Assembly: GCA_027475525.1 (NCBI GenBank)
Contig: JAMWFC010000073.1
Span: forward strand, 211,791-275,790
Reading direction: 5' to 3'
Source of the DNA: Macrolepiota albuminosa
Taxonomy: Eukaryota; Basidiomycota; Agaricomycetes; Agaricales; Agaricaceae
DNA length: 64,000 nucleotides
Positions within the stretch are counted from its first letter, which is position 1. Every line of letters starts with the position of its first letter. This document shows, piece by piece, positions 12,416-22,932 of this stretch. The notes below the pieces were generated by a model that was given only the letters and a program-made list of their open reading frames with translations, had not been told where the DNA came from and did no database searches. A program made the position numbers and the translations under genes.

Positions 12416-12800
12416 TCAGTTGCGTTCATCACGCTGCTTTTCAGTTGTGCAATAGCACCTCAGGTGACCATCTGTGTCGTTTAACACGACTTTCTCTGCC
12501 TTCAAAGGCACACCATTCACAATGACCATGTTGTTCACAAAGTCCAAAGACACCTTGTTCTTATGCATAAACGGCATACCAATGATCATATTGTAGCAAT
12601 CAAAATTTGATATGTCCACATACTCCTTGATTGACATCCCTAATGTCTTTATCTTCACTTCAGCACCAAACTGTACCATGGCGCAACTCCCTACGGTCCC
12701 CAACTGGAGCATCAATGGCCTCTAACTCATGAACACAAATTGCATTAACATGTGCAAACTGAGGTGTAATGCCCCCAGTGGTACTCCCTGAGCCCTACAG
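12416..12800 (-). pseudogene. E2 retropepsin-type protease
   Basis: The frame just before 12715 reads TL, stop, GSGSTTGGITPQF where gypsy proteases have DSGST, so the active-site Asp is changed to Gly next to a stop. Further on NMIIGMPFMHKNKVSLDF is the usual C-terminal ILG-type block. The order between the CCHC knuckle and RT fits. Confidence 0.75.
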
Positions 12801-12942
12801 AGTCCAGGCAGGATGTCCATTGACATCCACATAGGTTTCCAGGCACTCCTTCTCTTCAGGAGTATATCATGGCCACTGCAACTTATTGGTTGCCTTCTGC
12901 AGTGTGACACATCTCATTTGGACATGTTGATCTCCACAGCAC

Positions 12943-13296
12943 TTAGTCAGTGCAAACAAGATCATGAATGTAGTAGTCACTGTCATACATGTCTACTGCG
13001 ACATATTCATCACCATCTATCTGGACACTCTCAGTGTCCTCTACTTCTGAGCCCTCATCCTCTCCTTGTGGCCCTTCCTCCACCTCTTCAACAACCTCAT
13101 TAGAAGCTGCAGCTGTATGAGCCACCCAAATGTGTGCCTTGGATGGGGCAGGACATTCCTTAGCAAAATGCCTGACCCTACCACAGTTGTAGCATGCTGA
13201 AGAGTCTCTGGCAGGCCTTCTCTGGATTGCTCCAGATATCCCAGTGGGTTTGCTCACCATAGGTGTTACAGGTGCTACACCCCCTCTAGCTGCCAC
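12943..13296 (-). pseudogene. E2 Gag zinc knuckle
   Basis: CYNCGRVRHFAKEC is a C-x2-C-x4-H-x4-C knuckle (about 13150-13190), followed by an acidic tail rich in Glu and Asp. This is the nucleocapsid-like end of gag, which packages element RNA. The frame is open for 117 residues and precedes the protease. Confidence 0.88.
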
Positions 13297-13299
13297 TTG

Positions 13300-15560
13300 T
13301 TTTTGACCCGAAATGGGTCAACTATCTTTTGCTGGCAAATATCCAGCAGGCTTTGATCAAGGCTGTTGGCCTCCTGGAATTGTCTTGCAGACAACAAATC
13401 ATGGATTGCGATTGTTCTCCATCTCCAACCATTTGGCCAGGAAGGTTCCAACCTTCACTGCCTGATGGTTCACAGGCCCTCAGCGTGAGCTATGCTGTTT
13501 ATAATGATTTGCAGTACATGTTGACTGCTCATAATGAATGGCATATGCCAAGAATTTGGTCACAGTATTGACCTCCAGAGACAAATTGTCATTGCGTATC
13601 AACGCTCTCCTCATATCTGCAGATATTCTGTCCAGGAATATCTTGCAAATCGTGTATTCATCTGGATAGATGGCCATATTCTGTGCATGACCCACCAGGT
13701 CATCATAAAATGTCTGAACGCCAGTCTTAGCATCATACACTGCCTTTCTAAAGGCATTCTGAGCTTCCTGCATCATCGCTGTGTTAATGAAGCAGTTATA
13801 CAGTCCTATCAGGACCTCTTTAAATGTCCAATGTGATTTGTCATGGTTAATGTGAAGTACATGGCAGCAGAACCAATTCCAAGCCTCTCCTTCCATAAAT
13901 TCATGCAATACAAATATCCTTTCTTGGTCCATATCATCTCCACCATAGCAGCATGCTGCCAGATGTTCACAGACGTCCATGGCCCAGTCCTCCAGCTGGG
14001 AAAACCTATGCCCTCCAGCATATGCATGTATGTGCTTACCATCAGATTTGTAGGGACTTACCCTAGCAGAGAATTTGAACCTGACTCCTAGGGAGTCATC
14101 CACCAGTCAAGTGAGGTGGTCATGCATATGCTCCATATGGATCCTGACTGCCTCATTCATTCCCAGTGTAGTTTCACGCAAATCATGAGGTGCAGGCATC
14201 AAAAATGCCCAGGGGCTGTGAAACAGGTGTTTGTTGGCTGTTCTTTCTGGCTGTGGGGTAGGCCATTGCCTCACCTCTGCCACCATTACAATGATTATGA
14301 TTGTCTCAATCATTCTGTCTATGATCACAACCCCCACCATCATTATTGCGACAATTTGGCTCCCTCCTCTTGTAGTAATCACTACTAGCATCACTACCAT
14401 CCAGATCTCTGTCCAGTTCAGCAGTTTGAGCCACAAATTGTTGCCGCATGTCATCAACAGGTGTTACATCTTCATGCCCTTCAAAGGCTACCCCCTGGTT
14501 GTCAATCAACGACTCACCATGATTGCGCAAGTTCTGGTTGCGCATCCTCTGGTAATTGACGCATTTGTTCCAGTTGTCCACTAGGGGGACACGCCGTACT
14601 ATGCATCATGGTCATGTTTGCTCCTCAAGAATGTGGACTTTGTCCACCTTTTCTTTGATAGTGACTTGCTTTTAAGGTGTCTTAACCTCTTGCACCACAA
14701 GTAGTGCCTCTGGCTCTGCTGGAGTTGTTGTCACATTCTCTACTTCAGATAAGGCCTGTTGAGGCACTCCGCTGACAATGCATTGATGGTTTGCAGTGTT
14801 TTGATGTCTAATGTAGTCTTGCTGAGACTCATTGGCCTGATGAGGCATGTTCAGCAATTCCATTGCATCTGCAATCAATGGCGCTTGTCAGCACACACTC
14901 ATTTTGCATTCCACTGAGTCAGCCAGAGTGGCCATTGAGACTGCTGACCCCCGTGCCACTTTGCGCTTGAGGTATTCCACCACTTTGAGTTCAAAGATAT
15001 GCACAAATAATTCAATATATTCAGTCAAATCTTCATGAGGTACATCATGGCTCCTAGCAGCCAGTAACTGTAGATGCTTCACTATGTAAAGCTGCAGACA
15101 CTTTCACGTCGATTCTTTCGCAACCGATGGATATCAGTCCAATACCAGCTGTAACTGAATAGACAGAGTCAAATGTGACCTCTTGCTTTCCTCATCATCT
15201 GAGAACTCCAGCTCGAACTCTAAGTCCAGAGCTCTCCTAAGGCCTCCATGCCTCACCTGCAGCTGTTTGCTGGCCCTTCTGTGCAACTCCAGAATTCTAG
15301 GCATTGACGACACCTTTCCCAACCTTACAACCTTGTTGTCCTCCTTACTGACCACTATAGCTGGTCCTTGCTTTTGTCCCTGTGTCATCAACGACAATGG
15401 CCCTGGTTCAGTGGCAGCATCTGCCACATACTCCAAATGCCATTCAGTCAGCACAGTCTGGAATGGAGTGCTATGCATAAACGTGCTGCCTTGTACCATC
15501 TCCAAGTACTGGGTAAGGTCTGGTTGACCTTCAGACTGAGCTGATGAGCTCTTGGGCAAT
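13300..15560 (-). pseudogene. E2 Gag, long N-terminal extension plus capsid region
   Basis: Frames at 15559-15134, 15082-14672, 14581-14306 and 14103-13480 together form an unusually long gag. The last is the retrotransposon gag/capsid-type domain: GGHRFSQLEDWAMDVCEHLA, GEAWNWFCCHVLHI, WTFKEVLIGLYNCFI and VQTFYDDLVGHAQNMAIYP. The upstream parts correspond to those in E6 (DDEES, YPSxxK, KHxQL, RGSA). Stops at 15131, 14889, 14669 and 14104 break it. Confidence 0.82.
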
Positions 15561-15955
15561 ACTGGCTACATCAATGAAGGCATTTGGCTCACTGGTAGCG
15601 ATACTCCTGAGACCGTGGATCTCTCCCCTGATTTACCACCAGGCCGTACAATGGACATCATCTGTAATATGGATAGCCCACCTAGCATTCAAAAGCTCAC
15701 GCTGATATCGCGAGGTATCTTTTCATCCTGCTTTGGTGGGGGCTGATAAGCAGACATGGATTGCATCTTTATAGCTTGAGACACAGGTGGGTCACCTGTG
15801 TCTGCAGCTAGGAAAGGTGGGTCCGGATCAAGAGAACCAGTCATGGAAGCATGTTTTCAACGTGATGCCAACAGAAATTGAGAGGTTTTGGTGATGAGTT
15901 GCCTAGTTGGTAACAAGTCTAGAGTCTAAAGCTGATAGCAGAAGATTCAAAAAAA

Positions 15956-16127
15956 TGTAACTATTGGTTACAAGCTAGAACGATCTTGTGTGTATCACAC
16001 AGTGCTGAATCAGACCACAGTATTGGATTGACTAGAACTAGAGTGAATACAAGATGTTCTTACATAATACTCTACTGGATGCCTATAGCGTCGTTGATGC
16101 TAGTAACAAGTGTGACGCTCCATTACA
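15956..16127 (-). repeat. E2 5' LTR (172 bp)
   Basis: Longer copy of the E2 LTR, containing TAGTAACAAGTGTGACGC near its plus-strand end that is missing in the other copy. The interior just after it (minus strand) reads TTTTTTGAATCTT. E6 has TTTTTTGAACCTT just after its 5' LTR, so this may be the primer-binding region, though no tRNA match is claimed. Confidence 0.93.
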
Positions 16128-16132
16128 GGTGT

Positions 16133-16329
16133 GGGTACTCATGTTGTTGTGCAAGAGCCACCATGTGCTCGTGGTCGAGCCAGTGCTGGTACTGCATGTC
16201 CCGGGCCTCCCATGCAATGAAAGGTGTGACCTCATTTGTAGGGGGAGGCATCAGGGAATGTGATGGAGTATGCAACATGGTTAAGTTTGATGGTAAAATA
16301 ATTTTTTTGCTACACGTCAGGAGGCACAA
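16133..16329 (-). pseudogene. E1 antisense ORF, N-terminal part
   Basis: Start codon at 16329. The frame contains PPPTNEVTPFIAWEARDMQY, then QHWLDHEHMVALAQQHEYPH, and is cut exactly at the E2 target duplication. The E5 antisense ORF has a similar start (PPP, then SWQEYNQHWEEYNQQW). It continues on the far side of E2 at 5004. It lies right next to E1's polypurine tract and 3' LTR and runs away from the LTR. Confidence 0.55.
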
Positions 16330-16398
16330 CCCCAGCTTGCATGCTTGGACTCCTGGCCTGGACCACTGGCGATGTGTGCCTCGGAGGGTCTCAGCACT

Positions 16399-16411
16399 GA
16401 GAGGGGGGTGA
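16399..16411 (+). other. E1 polypurine tract
   Basis: GAGAGGGGGGTGA directly before an LTR beginning TGTCATGAC. The preceding GTCTCAGCACT word also precedes the E5 polypurine tract (read on the minus strand at about 30496-30530), linking E1 and E5. Confidence 0.65.
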
Positions 16412-16773
16412 TGTCATGACTCCTACCACCTAGAACCACCCCAGAACAACCCTGGAACCCCATCTGGAACTCCCTTGCCAACCCCACAACACAACTCCTG
16501 CCAACCTCCACAGCCATCACACACATCAAATCCTGCCATCATGCATGCTCCCTGACAGCCCTGCATCATGGACCCCAGGATGCAACAATCGGATCACATC
16601 AGTTATCCTGGCTATTATGCATCACACATGAGGGCCATCCCTTCATGCCAATTGATTGCATGCTCCACATGTGTGATCTCCAATATACAATTCCTCCTCT
16701 TCCACCACCACCCATTAACTCCTGGAACTGCTCCAGACACCCCAGAACCCCTCAGAAACCTGGAGTAACCAGG
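16412..16773 (+). repeat. E1 3' LTR, truncated (LTR family L2)
   Basis: Begins TGTCATGACTCC and matches the first about 360 bp of the solo LTRs at 20331 and 26987, including ATGCCAATTGATTG and the CCAGACACCC block. Similarity stops at about 16773, so the 3' 400 bp are gone. Confidence 0.75.
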
Positions 16774-18122
16774 ATTGGGGCAAACTCCAGCAATGTGGAG
16801 GAGAACAATGAGACCACTGCCCATGCCCCCATTTATAATCCTGGTGCACTACCCCAGTATGGCTGGTGCACCGGCAATGATGCTGTTCTCCCTGGCTTGG
16901 ATGGGAGCTTGGGGCACGATGCCCCAGTATAGTACCTTGTATGAGGTGCCTACCAAGAGAGGCAAAGTGGCCTCCCAATCAGCCACAATGTCAGCTAACA
17001 GCCCAGAGGGATGCAGAGCATCCCTCATGCTGGCAATGACAGCTGGTGAGAGCACAAAAGCTCTCAATACAGAAACAAGCAGCAAGTTTCCTGCCAAAGT
17101 GCCAATGGAGAGCCTGGCCAGGCTCTTCTTCTTACAGTGGCTGGAAATGCTGCACCAACCCAAGCCCAGCTCAGAAGAAGAGTTGTGTCCTTGATGCTGA
17201 TGCAAAATATAGTTTTAATTTGCTCTAAGTTGCCCAAATGGAATTGAGCAAGACTGAAATGAAATATAAAACTTCTATTCACAAAGTTCTGGGGACTTAG
17301 TTACACACATGCACACGTTGTAAAAGTTGTTATAATTTTAATTGTTTTTTTTTAGTTGAAAGGAAAACTTAATAAAGTTCACACTTGAAATGTGGGTACA
17401 AATAGTATTAAAACTAAAACCTGAAGTAAATCAGTTTGCTTTGGCCTAAGTAGTCTGCTTTCTGGGGACCCCAAGCCATGGCAAGATGATTACTTGCCAG
17501 GCATCTCCAAAATCCTATTCCTTTTATACTCCTTCCCTCTATGCACAGACCAACGGTGTATCTCATGTGTTTCAACACTGGTTCATGGCATTACCATGCC
17601 CAGACAGTTGGATAGTTGGCTATTGCCTTAAAAAGCCTGGGCAGATGGCTATTGGATCCTCTGTTTTTTGATACACATGGTTATTCCTTTTTCCCAGCTA
17701 AACCTGTAGCCTTGCTATTCCTCTCTTCTTTTCTATCACTTTGTCTTTCCTTGCCTGGAGCTTCCAGTCTCTGCCATTGTCATAGCAGGTCAAGTTGTGT
17801 AATCAAGGGCAGGGATGAGACAGGTTGAGGTCAGGAAGGAGGGTTACTGGCAGAGCTGAGGATGATTTCAGCGCCTGATGGGCTGATCTCAGACTTTTGT
17901 TCCGATTTTTATTTCTGCCAGGCACTGCCACTGCCTTGGCTGCTGCTATGCCATCAATCCCTTGGTTGCAGTGTGCCTATGCTGTTGGCCTGTCCATTCA
18001 TAGCTTGGGGTGTATTTTTGAGGTGAGTCCCCCTTTCATCTACAGTTTTTGGCATCAATTAGAGTATATTGGAGAGACTTAGCTACTTTATTGCTTTTGT
18101 TGTCTGCCTCAGATAGAGGCAG
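16774..18122. other. Unassigned spacer, no supported gene
   Basis: Between the broken E1 LTR and E3. A minus frame at 17205-16849 and overlapping plus frames are open for 118-139 codons but match nothing I know and lack splice support. The 17210-17460 part is AT-rich with a T-run at about 17344. It may hold unrecognised element interior. Confidence 0.35.
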
Positions 18123-21100
18123 ATGTATCAATGCAACAAAGGAAAAGCACAGGCTGTCAAGCCCACTCACAACCAGGACTTTGTCCTAGCTTCTCTCCTC
18201 CATTGTCTGGGGGACAACGGGTACAATGTACCTGCAGACTCGTCATTCCTCCATGATATGGAGGCCATTGTCCTCATCAGCCAGATGATGGATCACATGG
18301 ATCACATGTGTGCTCAGTGCAAGACTGATCTCCTTGCTCTTTTGGCCACTTGCAAGTGGCAGACTACACCTCTGAGTCAGGACACTGACTCTAGCAAGAG
18401 GGTGCATCAGCAAGGAGTAGAGGATGTGCCCTTCTGCTTGACTCAATCAAGCATTTCCATTCCTGGCCAGGAGGCTGGCCTAGTACAGGACATTCTCCCC
18501 TACAATAATGTCCCTGCCCCAGCAGCCTCCCAGCTGATCAAGTCTCTTGCCAGTGGCACATCTGAGGTTGCATCCTTGTGACCATTATCTGTGGTATTCA
18601 CCACATACTCTGAGGAGCAGAGTTCCCAGAGTGTCAGTGCATGCCCCACTGAGGCTAAGGCCTCTCAAGCCCAAAAGGATCATTAGAGTAAGCAACCAGA
18701 AGGGCATGCCTATGTCAATGTGCACTTCCCCAAAGATGCCCTGAAAGGGGCCCCAGGAGCTAACATCCCCTTTTTACCTGCAGCATTGATAGAGGGCCCC
18801 CCAGCCCAATACCCTCATTTTGTGTGGGCAATAGACCCACATTCAGAGAGTTCCATCCTGGAGAGGCTGCCATCCATGCCCTCTGACAATGACTGGTATG
18901 AGGAGCCTGAATAGGCTCATATGGAATCTCTTGTGCCACACAAAACTGTGGCACAACACATGGCACATGAAAGGCACAACAGTAATCAACAGGCAAAGAT
19001 GGACCATCATGCTAAGGAAAGTGCCAAGCAAGGAGCTGCCCTCCTTGAAGAGGAAACTGGGCACATCTCTGATATGCTCAGCATTGTGATCTACTATGAT
19101 CACACCATTGAGTGTCATAACTCCTTCTTTGGCACAGGGTTAGCTCCCCAATTCTACTAGTTGCAAGCAACCAACACTATCTTTGTTGGGCAAGAAGCCC
19201 ATGCAGCCAGGGCCTTTGAAGCTGACAAACAGGGCAATGTCGCTCAGATGCCCCACAACAACAAGGTGTACCAAGTTGCACTGCAGGAATGCCCCTGTAA
19301 CCCTTGTGAGCTTTGCTGGCTCCACGCACTGGTGAACAACTAGTTTACACCAATTTGTTAGCATCAGTTGGGCTATCTCTTGCTCAACAAGTTCAAATGG
19401 GTGGCCCTTAATTGCCACCCTACTGCCCAGGACAGGACAATGTCCCAATTACTCAGAGAGATCCAGTATAGGACCATCACAGTACTTTTTGTAAGCTCTG
19501 AGGAGCAGGAGCAAGTCCTGCATATGATTGCTCCTTCACAGATCTATCGCTGCAAGGAAAGTGGGGCTGGTCTTTTTAGGCCTGACCCCTCCTGATCCAA
19601 AGCAACCCTTTGCTTTAGACTACTTGGGCTCATATGCTCTTCTATATGGATGTCGTGAAATGCTCAATGTGTGGACCAGTCTGGCCATTGATTGTGCCCT
19701 GCACATTCATTGGCACAGCCTCTTTGGGTTTGCACTTGTACATGCTATTTGCACTAGCCAGCTGTTCAAGTCCACAGTGCATAAGCATCTGGCATATGTA
19801 TTTGCATGGCCTGGCCTTTACAAGGCTACAGGGCAGCCATTTGTGCTCCTTCAATCTCAGGACCTGACCTTTGAGGCTTGGGCAGTTGCCATCTCAGAGG
19901 CAGCTTCCTTCATCTTCACCACTTTGGATGTGTTATGCATCCTTATTCACAACCAGATTCTGGTCAGCTGGGCTGACCATGATTATACCTATGGGGTCAC
20001 CTTTTTGGCCCACATATTCTTCGCCAACAACTGGCTACAACAAGAAGCCACCAAGATTGACAACGAGAGGCTGCAATGCCTCAATCATTACAGGACTCCC
20101 CAGTCTCTTGCTCAGTGGGATGGGTGGCATGGGGCCACCATTGGTGATCACCAATGCCTGATGCTTTAGCAGCAGAAGAGTTGTCATGCTTTTGATGAAG
20201 CATTCTAAAATAAAATATATCTCTTCATCAGGCAGGACATTCACGTCCAAGAGCTGTGAACACACCACTACCCATCCAATAATGAGGGTTGTTCTGAGCC
20301 CCAAGCACCTACCATGAGTCCAACCTTTGATGTCATGACCCCTTCCCAGGACACCTGGAACCCCATCTGGGACCCTCTCTCTGACCCCACAAATGCACCC
20401 TGCCATCATGACTACTGACACCGCCATCACACACATCAAAGGCCACCATCACCTGGCACCTCTGGAAACCCCACATCACAGACCCCGGGATCAACTGCCA
20501 TCAAACCATGATCAATGATTGGATCACGCTACCCACTTCCAGGCCATCACACATCACACATCATGACTCCCTCCATGCCAATTGATTGTGCACCCCACAT
20601 ACGCAATCCCGGTATACAGTCCCCCTCCCGCTACTCAATGCCTCCCGGAACTTATCCCAGACACCCTGGAACCTCAGAGATCCAGACCCGGCCCTGTAGT
20701 ACTTATAGCGTAGTTCCCCATTGTATTCGCTAGTCTTGATATTACATTTGATTGCTTGCATGCCCTTTTGATTGACTGGTATGCACTGACTGGCATGCTT
20801 GACTGGCATGCTCTGACTGGCATGCTCAACTTGTTTGCATGCTCTTAAGATTGGTACGCACTCCATGACTTAAGCTTCACTAACCAGGTCTCATCCTAGA
20901 ACCCCTGGTTCTCAATTCGACTTCATCCTCTCAATACTTTCAACTTCATCCAACCCCTGGACTAAGTCTTCTATCCCAGGAGTCCCCCTGTTCACGTCTT
21001 GAACTCCAGAGCCCAGCCCGGAGTTCCAGACACCTGAGTATCCATAGATCAAGTCCACCTCATAAGGGTGCTGCTTTTCTGAAAGGCCCCCAACTCAGCG

Positions 21101-21290
21101 GAACCTGACATTTGACCCTAACCTCACACTGTTCCCACTACAAGACTATGATGACTCCCTGCCTCAGGCAGAACCTTTGGGCACTTTACATGAGCTTGCA
21201 CCCAAGAATGACCTCCTCAACTATGATATGGACAATGCCACTGCCAATTCATTCCAGGAGCCTGGGAACTCACTCCTCCATAGCCCCTGA
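18123..21290 (+). pseudogene. E3 ORF3: second copy of the post-pol accessory ORF
   Basis: Broken copy related to E2 ORF3. Anchors are GHISDMLSIVIYYDHTIE with TIFVGQEAHAARAFE (about 19060-19220), LAIDCALHIHWHSLFGFAL (about 19685-19740), VFAWPGLYKATGQ (about 19800) and WADHDYTYGVTFLAHIFFA plus LAQWDGWHG (about 19965-20140). The open frame 19528-20169 is 213 codons, the longest ORF3 piece here. Solo LTR 20331-21110 interrupts the tail. The tail resumes at 21111 and ends at the stop at 21288. Function unknown. Confidence 0.7.
20331..21110 (+). repeat. Solo LTR, family L2 (780 bp)
   Basis: Starts TGTCATGACC and ends GGAACCTGACA. Flanked by an exact 5-bp target duplication TTTGA (20326-20330 and 21111-21115). 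The flanking E3 reading frame is continuous if the LTR is removed (SPTF then DPNLT). Removal of the internal region by LTR recombination is the usual origin. Confidence 0.92.
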
Positions 21291-21344
21291 ACATGACTTG
21301 CCAACAGTTTGACCATTGTGGTGTTTTGAGACCATAGTTTGGTC

Positions 21345-21573
21345 TGATTGGGGGTGTGTAGTGTAGTGTGCTATGTGTCTGAGGCTACATAGCCTTTAGT
21401 TAGTAGTAATAGCTAAAATTATATTATATTTATTATAATATAATTTTATATACATATTATAAATAGTTACCTACCTGCTGCTTAGTAAGCAGCTTATTTT
21501 TGTGTTGATACTACATAGTCAATAGACCAGACTGGTCTGATTCTGTGCAGTGTGAACTTGAAGCTCCCACACA
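21345..21573 (+). repeat. E3 polypurine tract and 3' LTR
   Basis: TGATTGGGGGTG (21345-21356) is followed by an LTR-like block from 21357 (TGTAGTGTAG) to 21573 (CCACACA). It contains GACTGGTCTGATTCTG, close to words in the E2 and E6 LTRs, and a hairpin CTGCTTAGTAAGCAG as E6 has CTGCCTTACATAAGGCAG. No partner LTR was found upstream, so E3 is 5'-truncated. Confidence 0.6.
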
Positions 21574-21599
21574 AATGTAACTTTGTTATAAGTTAGCAG

Positions 21600-22410
21600 A
21601 TGAACCATCCAGTCCAATCTCAGGACCATAAAAACTGTCCATCAAAAACTGTCAACCTTTAACTGCCCAACAAATCCTCTTCTAGTCAAGGGAAAGAGCA
21701 AGGAGCAGGTGATGGAGTCTAGTCACAGTGAGGATATTGTGGCTGGTGTGATGGCAGGAGTGGAGAGCTGTTTAGACAGGATGATGGGTTCCAGAAAGCA
21801 TTGTGGAATGTTGGGGTGCAGATGTGGAATGGGTTTGTCATGGCTGAGAAGAGCTGGTTACTGCATATGATGACTTCTTCTGTTACTACCAAACTCAAGT
21901 TGACATGCTCATTGGCCACATAGATAACCTGGAAACCAATGTTTCTCTTGTGGGTGACATGCTTGCAGACCACAATGGATGGATTTGTCAGATGGAAGTA
22001 GAGATCTGCAATATTTGAGGTGTGGTTGACATTTTACAGAATTGACTTCACATCTCTACCCATCCCTTCAGTCTGTCAGCTCAGGATGATGTGACAGTGC
22101 CTCCAACAGGGCACAGTGGACTTGGACCTATTGCTGAAAATAGAACCCACAGCTGACAAATCCCCTGCCTGCTTGCCTGTTGGCATATCTATTCCTACTG
22201 GTAACATATCTGTTTCCACTCATGACACCCCTGCCCCTGCCACTAACCAATCCCATCCTGCCACTAACTTATCCACTCTCACCATTGCTTCATCTCCACT
22301 TCAACTAACATCCTCACAAACTTCTCTCTTATGAACATCTTCTTTATCCCCTCAACCATTTTTCATTCCTCCACCAGTCTCTTTTAAGGACACTCTTTCT
22401 GGCCCAAGGG
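21600..22410 (+). pseudogene. Possible gag-like remnant with Ser/Thr/Pro tail
   Basis: Short plus frames (about 21690-22020) followed by a frame at 22116-22334 rich in Ser, Thr, Pro and Ala. The composition suits a gag linker, but no capsid motif or knuckle is present. It is interrupted by the solo LTR at 22416. Confidence 0.3.
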
Positions 22411-22415
22411 GATAG

Positions 22416-22927
22416 TGTAAGGGCAGAGGCTGTGGCTCAGTCACACAGCTCACAGAGGGAGATCCAAAGTGTATTAGAGTATGTACTGACAATATCATAA
22501 TAACTACTCACCTGGCAGAGGGAGATCCAAAGAGAACAAGTCTAGGGATTCCCTATGCCAGGTTGGATGCTTCTGGGGCTTCTGAAGCATGGGAAACAAC
22601 TGTACAGTACAACAAAACCTTAAAAACTCAAAAATTGAGTAACCAAACAACTGTGCAAACAAGGCAGGAAAACTCTGGACTTTAGAAGTCAGAAAGGCAG
22701 ACTCCAGCTTATATAAGCAGTCTGGAAGCAGTGCTGAAGGGCCCACACTTGTCTGAATGGTAGCTAAAGAACCAGAGCATCTCAAGGGCTGAGAGTAGTA
22801 CTAACAGATAGTGTTGAAAGAATAGAAACAGTAAAATGAAATAATGTCAGAAGAAATAAGAGAATGAATGAAGGGAGAGTAAAGAGATAAGGAGTGAGAA
22901 GAGGAAGAAATGAGGAGTCCCCTGACA
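22416..22927 (+). repeat. Solo LTR, family L3 (512 bp)
   Basis: TGTAAGGGC to CCCCTGACA with an exact target duplication GATAG (22411-22415, 22928-22932). Close copies lie at 27582, 33317 (inverted) and 48833 (truncated). The short frames inside it that recur in each copy are not separate genes. Confidence 0.93.
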
Positions 22928-22932
22928 GATAG

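Larger units (their letters stand above)
5010..16127 (-). mobile_element. E2: full-length LTR retrotransposon, 11.1 kb
   Basis: Both LTRs begin TGTAAC and end TTACA on the plus strand. The flanks are an exact 5-bp repeat, GGTGT (5005-5009 and 16128-16132). Read on the minus strand the order is LTR, long gag, CCHC knuckle, protease, RT, RNase H, integrase, chromodomain, extra ORF3, polypurine tract, LTR. This is a Ty3/gypsy chromovirus with an added 3' gene. It is inserted in the antisense ORF of E1. Stops in every ORF show it is no longer autonomous. Confidence 0.93.
905..16773 (+). mobile_element. E1: decayed chromovirus (Ty3/gypsy), split by E2
   Basis: Composite call. Plus-strand RNase H, integrase and chromodomain fragments (about 0.96-3.05 kb) are followed by an ORF on the minus strand (3.2-5.0 kb and 16.13-16.33 kb), a polypurine tract (about 16399-16411) and the start of a 780-bp-type LTR (16412). 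E2 interrupts it at 5010-16127 with target duplication GGTGT. The 5' half (gag, protease, RT) is missing. The order pol, antisense ORF, polypurine tract, LTR is the same as in E5, which supports treating these pieces as one element. Confidence 0.65.
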
